Shown here one piece after another: positions 6,103-6,567 of a stretch of DNA of 6,567 nt. This DNA is from Deltaproteobacteria bacterium (GTDB taxonomy: Bacteria > Desulfobacterota > GWC2-55-46): the NCBI GenBank assembly GCA_030646655.1, contig JAUSLB010000049.1, positions 1 to 6,567 on the forward strand. The letters are read 5' to 3'. The notes under the pieces are model-generated. The model did not search any database. It saw nothing but the letters and a program-made list of their open reading frames with translations, and was not told the origin of the DNA. Position 1 is the first letter of the stretch. Every line of letters starts with the position of its first letter. The translations under genes were made by a program, and so were the position numbers.

Positions 6103-6109
6103 CTCCTTA
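6103..6109 (-). promoter_or_regulatory. Ribosome binding site of the 61-codon ORF, overlapping the nuoN stop
   Basis: TAAGGAG on the minus strand contains the nuoN TAA stop and a strong AAGGAG 6 bases before the ATG of the small ORF. It is the main reason to accept that ORF as translated, and it suggests that the two genes are read from one message. Confidence 0.75.
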
Positions 6110-6567
6110 CATCAAAAGAGGCTTTACAGCCTTTATCGCCAGATCGATAAACGGCGTGGGGTATATCCCGAGGAATACCGTCCCGAAAGCGGTCAGGAGG
6201 AGCACTACGTTATACAATACCCCGGACTCCGGCAGGGCCTCCTCGTGCTCAGGCTCCTTCATGTACATATAGAATATTACCTTGGCGTAGAAAAACAGCG
6301 ATATGGCCGTGCTCACCACCCCTATCGCCGCAAGCCAGTAGTAACGCGCGTCGATAGCCGCAGAGAACACGAAGAACTTCGCCGCGAAACCCCCTGTGGG
6401 AGGTATCCCTGCAAGCGACAGCAGGAATAGCGCCATAAGGAAGGACAATACCGGCCTTGTGGAGGCAAGCCCCCTGTAGTCGCTTATGTTCTCGCCGATC
6501 CTGTCGTTCCTGAATAGCGTCACTATAGCGAACGCCCCCATGTTCATGAATGCATAGACGAGAAGGT
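6107..6567 (-). CDS. nuoN: NADH-quinone oxidoreductase subunit N, C-terminal part only
   Basis: NuoN is an antiporter-like membrane subunit of respiratory complex I and forms one of its proton channels. The last 152 codons are present; the frame stays open to the right edge, and the full protein is usually about 470-500 residues. The sequence at the edge reads LLVYAFMNMGAFAIV, typical of the middle of NuoN, so the internal Met is not a start. LAGIPPTGGFAAKFFVF is the conserved NuoN/MrpD-type block, with the conserved channel Lys in AAKF. Several hydrophobic segments follow, ending in KPLLM and TAA. Being NuoN and not NuoL or NuoM is supported by this short C-terminal end after the GGFAAKF helix and by the YAFMNMGAF block. 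NuoN is usually last in a nuo operon, and non-nuo genes follow here, as expected. Confidence 0.93.
   Translation of the reverse strand, partial: LLVYAFMNMGAFAIVTLFRNDRIGENISDYRGLASTRPVLSFLMALFLLSLAGIPPTGGFAAKFFVFSAAIDARYYWLAAIGVVSTAISLFFYAKVIFYMYMKEPEHEEALPESGVLYNVVLLLTAFGTVFLGIYPTPFIDLAIKAVKPLLM

Overview
The window is an ordinary-looking bacterial chromosome segment in which every supportable gene lies on the minus strand, so it should be read from right to left. In transcription order it holds the 3' end of nuoN, an unrecognised 61-codon ORF, ispE, tRNA-Gln(UUG), prs, rplY (ctc type), pth, hppA and the 5' end of ychF. The order ispE, tRNA-Gln, prs, rplY, pth, ychF is, from memory, typical of Deltaproteobacteria (Desulfobacterota) such as Geobacter and of some relatives. 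The long CTC-type bL25, the membrane pyrophosphatase, the moderately high G+C and the frequent AGG (Arg) and ATA (Ile) codons fit an anaerobic or environmental Desulfobacterota- or Nitrospirota-like lineage. I cannot name a species, and the phylum is an inference.

Region by region. At 6567-6107 is the C-terminal part of NuoN, a proton-pumping subunit of respiratory complex I; its stop codon is part of the ribosome binding site of a 61-residue ORF (6096-5911). That ORF overlaps the start of ispE (5918-5061), the fourth step of the MEP isoprenoid pathway, by 8 bases. A 153-bp non-coding gap (4908-5060) carries two imperfect direct repeats and an 8-base T run. Then come tRNA-Gln (4907-4833) and, 30 bases further, prs (PRPP synthase), rplY (5S rRNA-binding protein bL25) and pth (peptidyl-tRNA hydrolase, TTG start). 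The pth stop codon lies inside a perfect 12-bp inverted repeat. hppA (membrane ion-pumping pyrophosphatase) follows with its own strong ribosome binding site, and ends at a textbook intrinsic terminator at about 416-387. The universally conserved GTPase/ATPase gene ychF starts 26 bases beyond it and runs off the left edge.

Together the genes serve core metabolism and translation: PRPP supply, tRNA-Gln, a ribosomal protein, peptidyl-tRNA rescue and the ribosome-associated YchF. Two energy-coupling membrane machines, complex I and the pyrophosphatase, sit at the sides. PRPP-consuming and nucleic-acid-synthesis reactions release pyrophosphate, which HppA could use for ion pumping, but a deliberate link is only a guess.

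I found no mobile element, CRISPR array, defence system, rRNA or riboswitch. The points most worth a second look are the 61-residue ORF between nuoN and ispE, the direct repeats beside tRNA-Gln, the inverted repeat over the pth stop, and hppA interrupting the usual pth-ychF pair.
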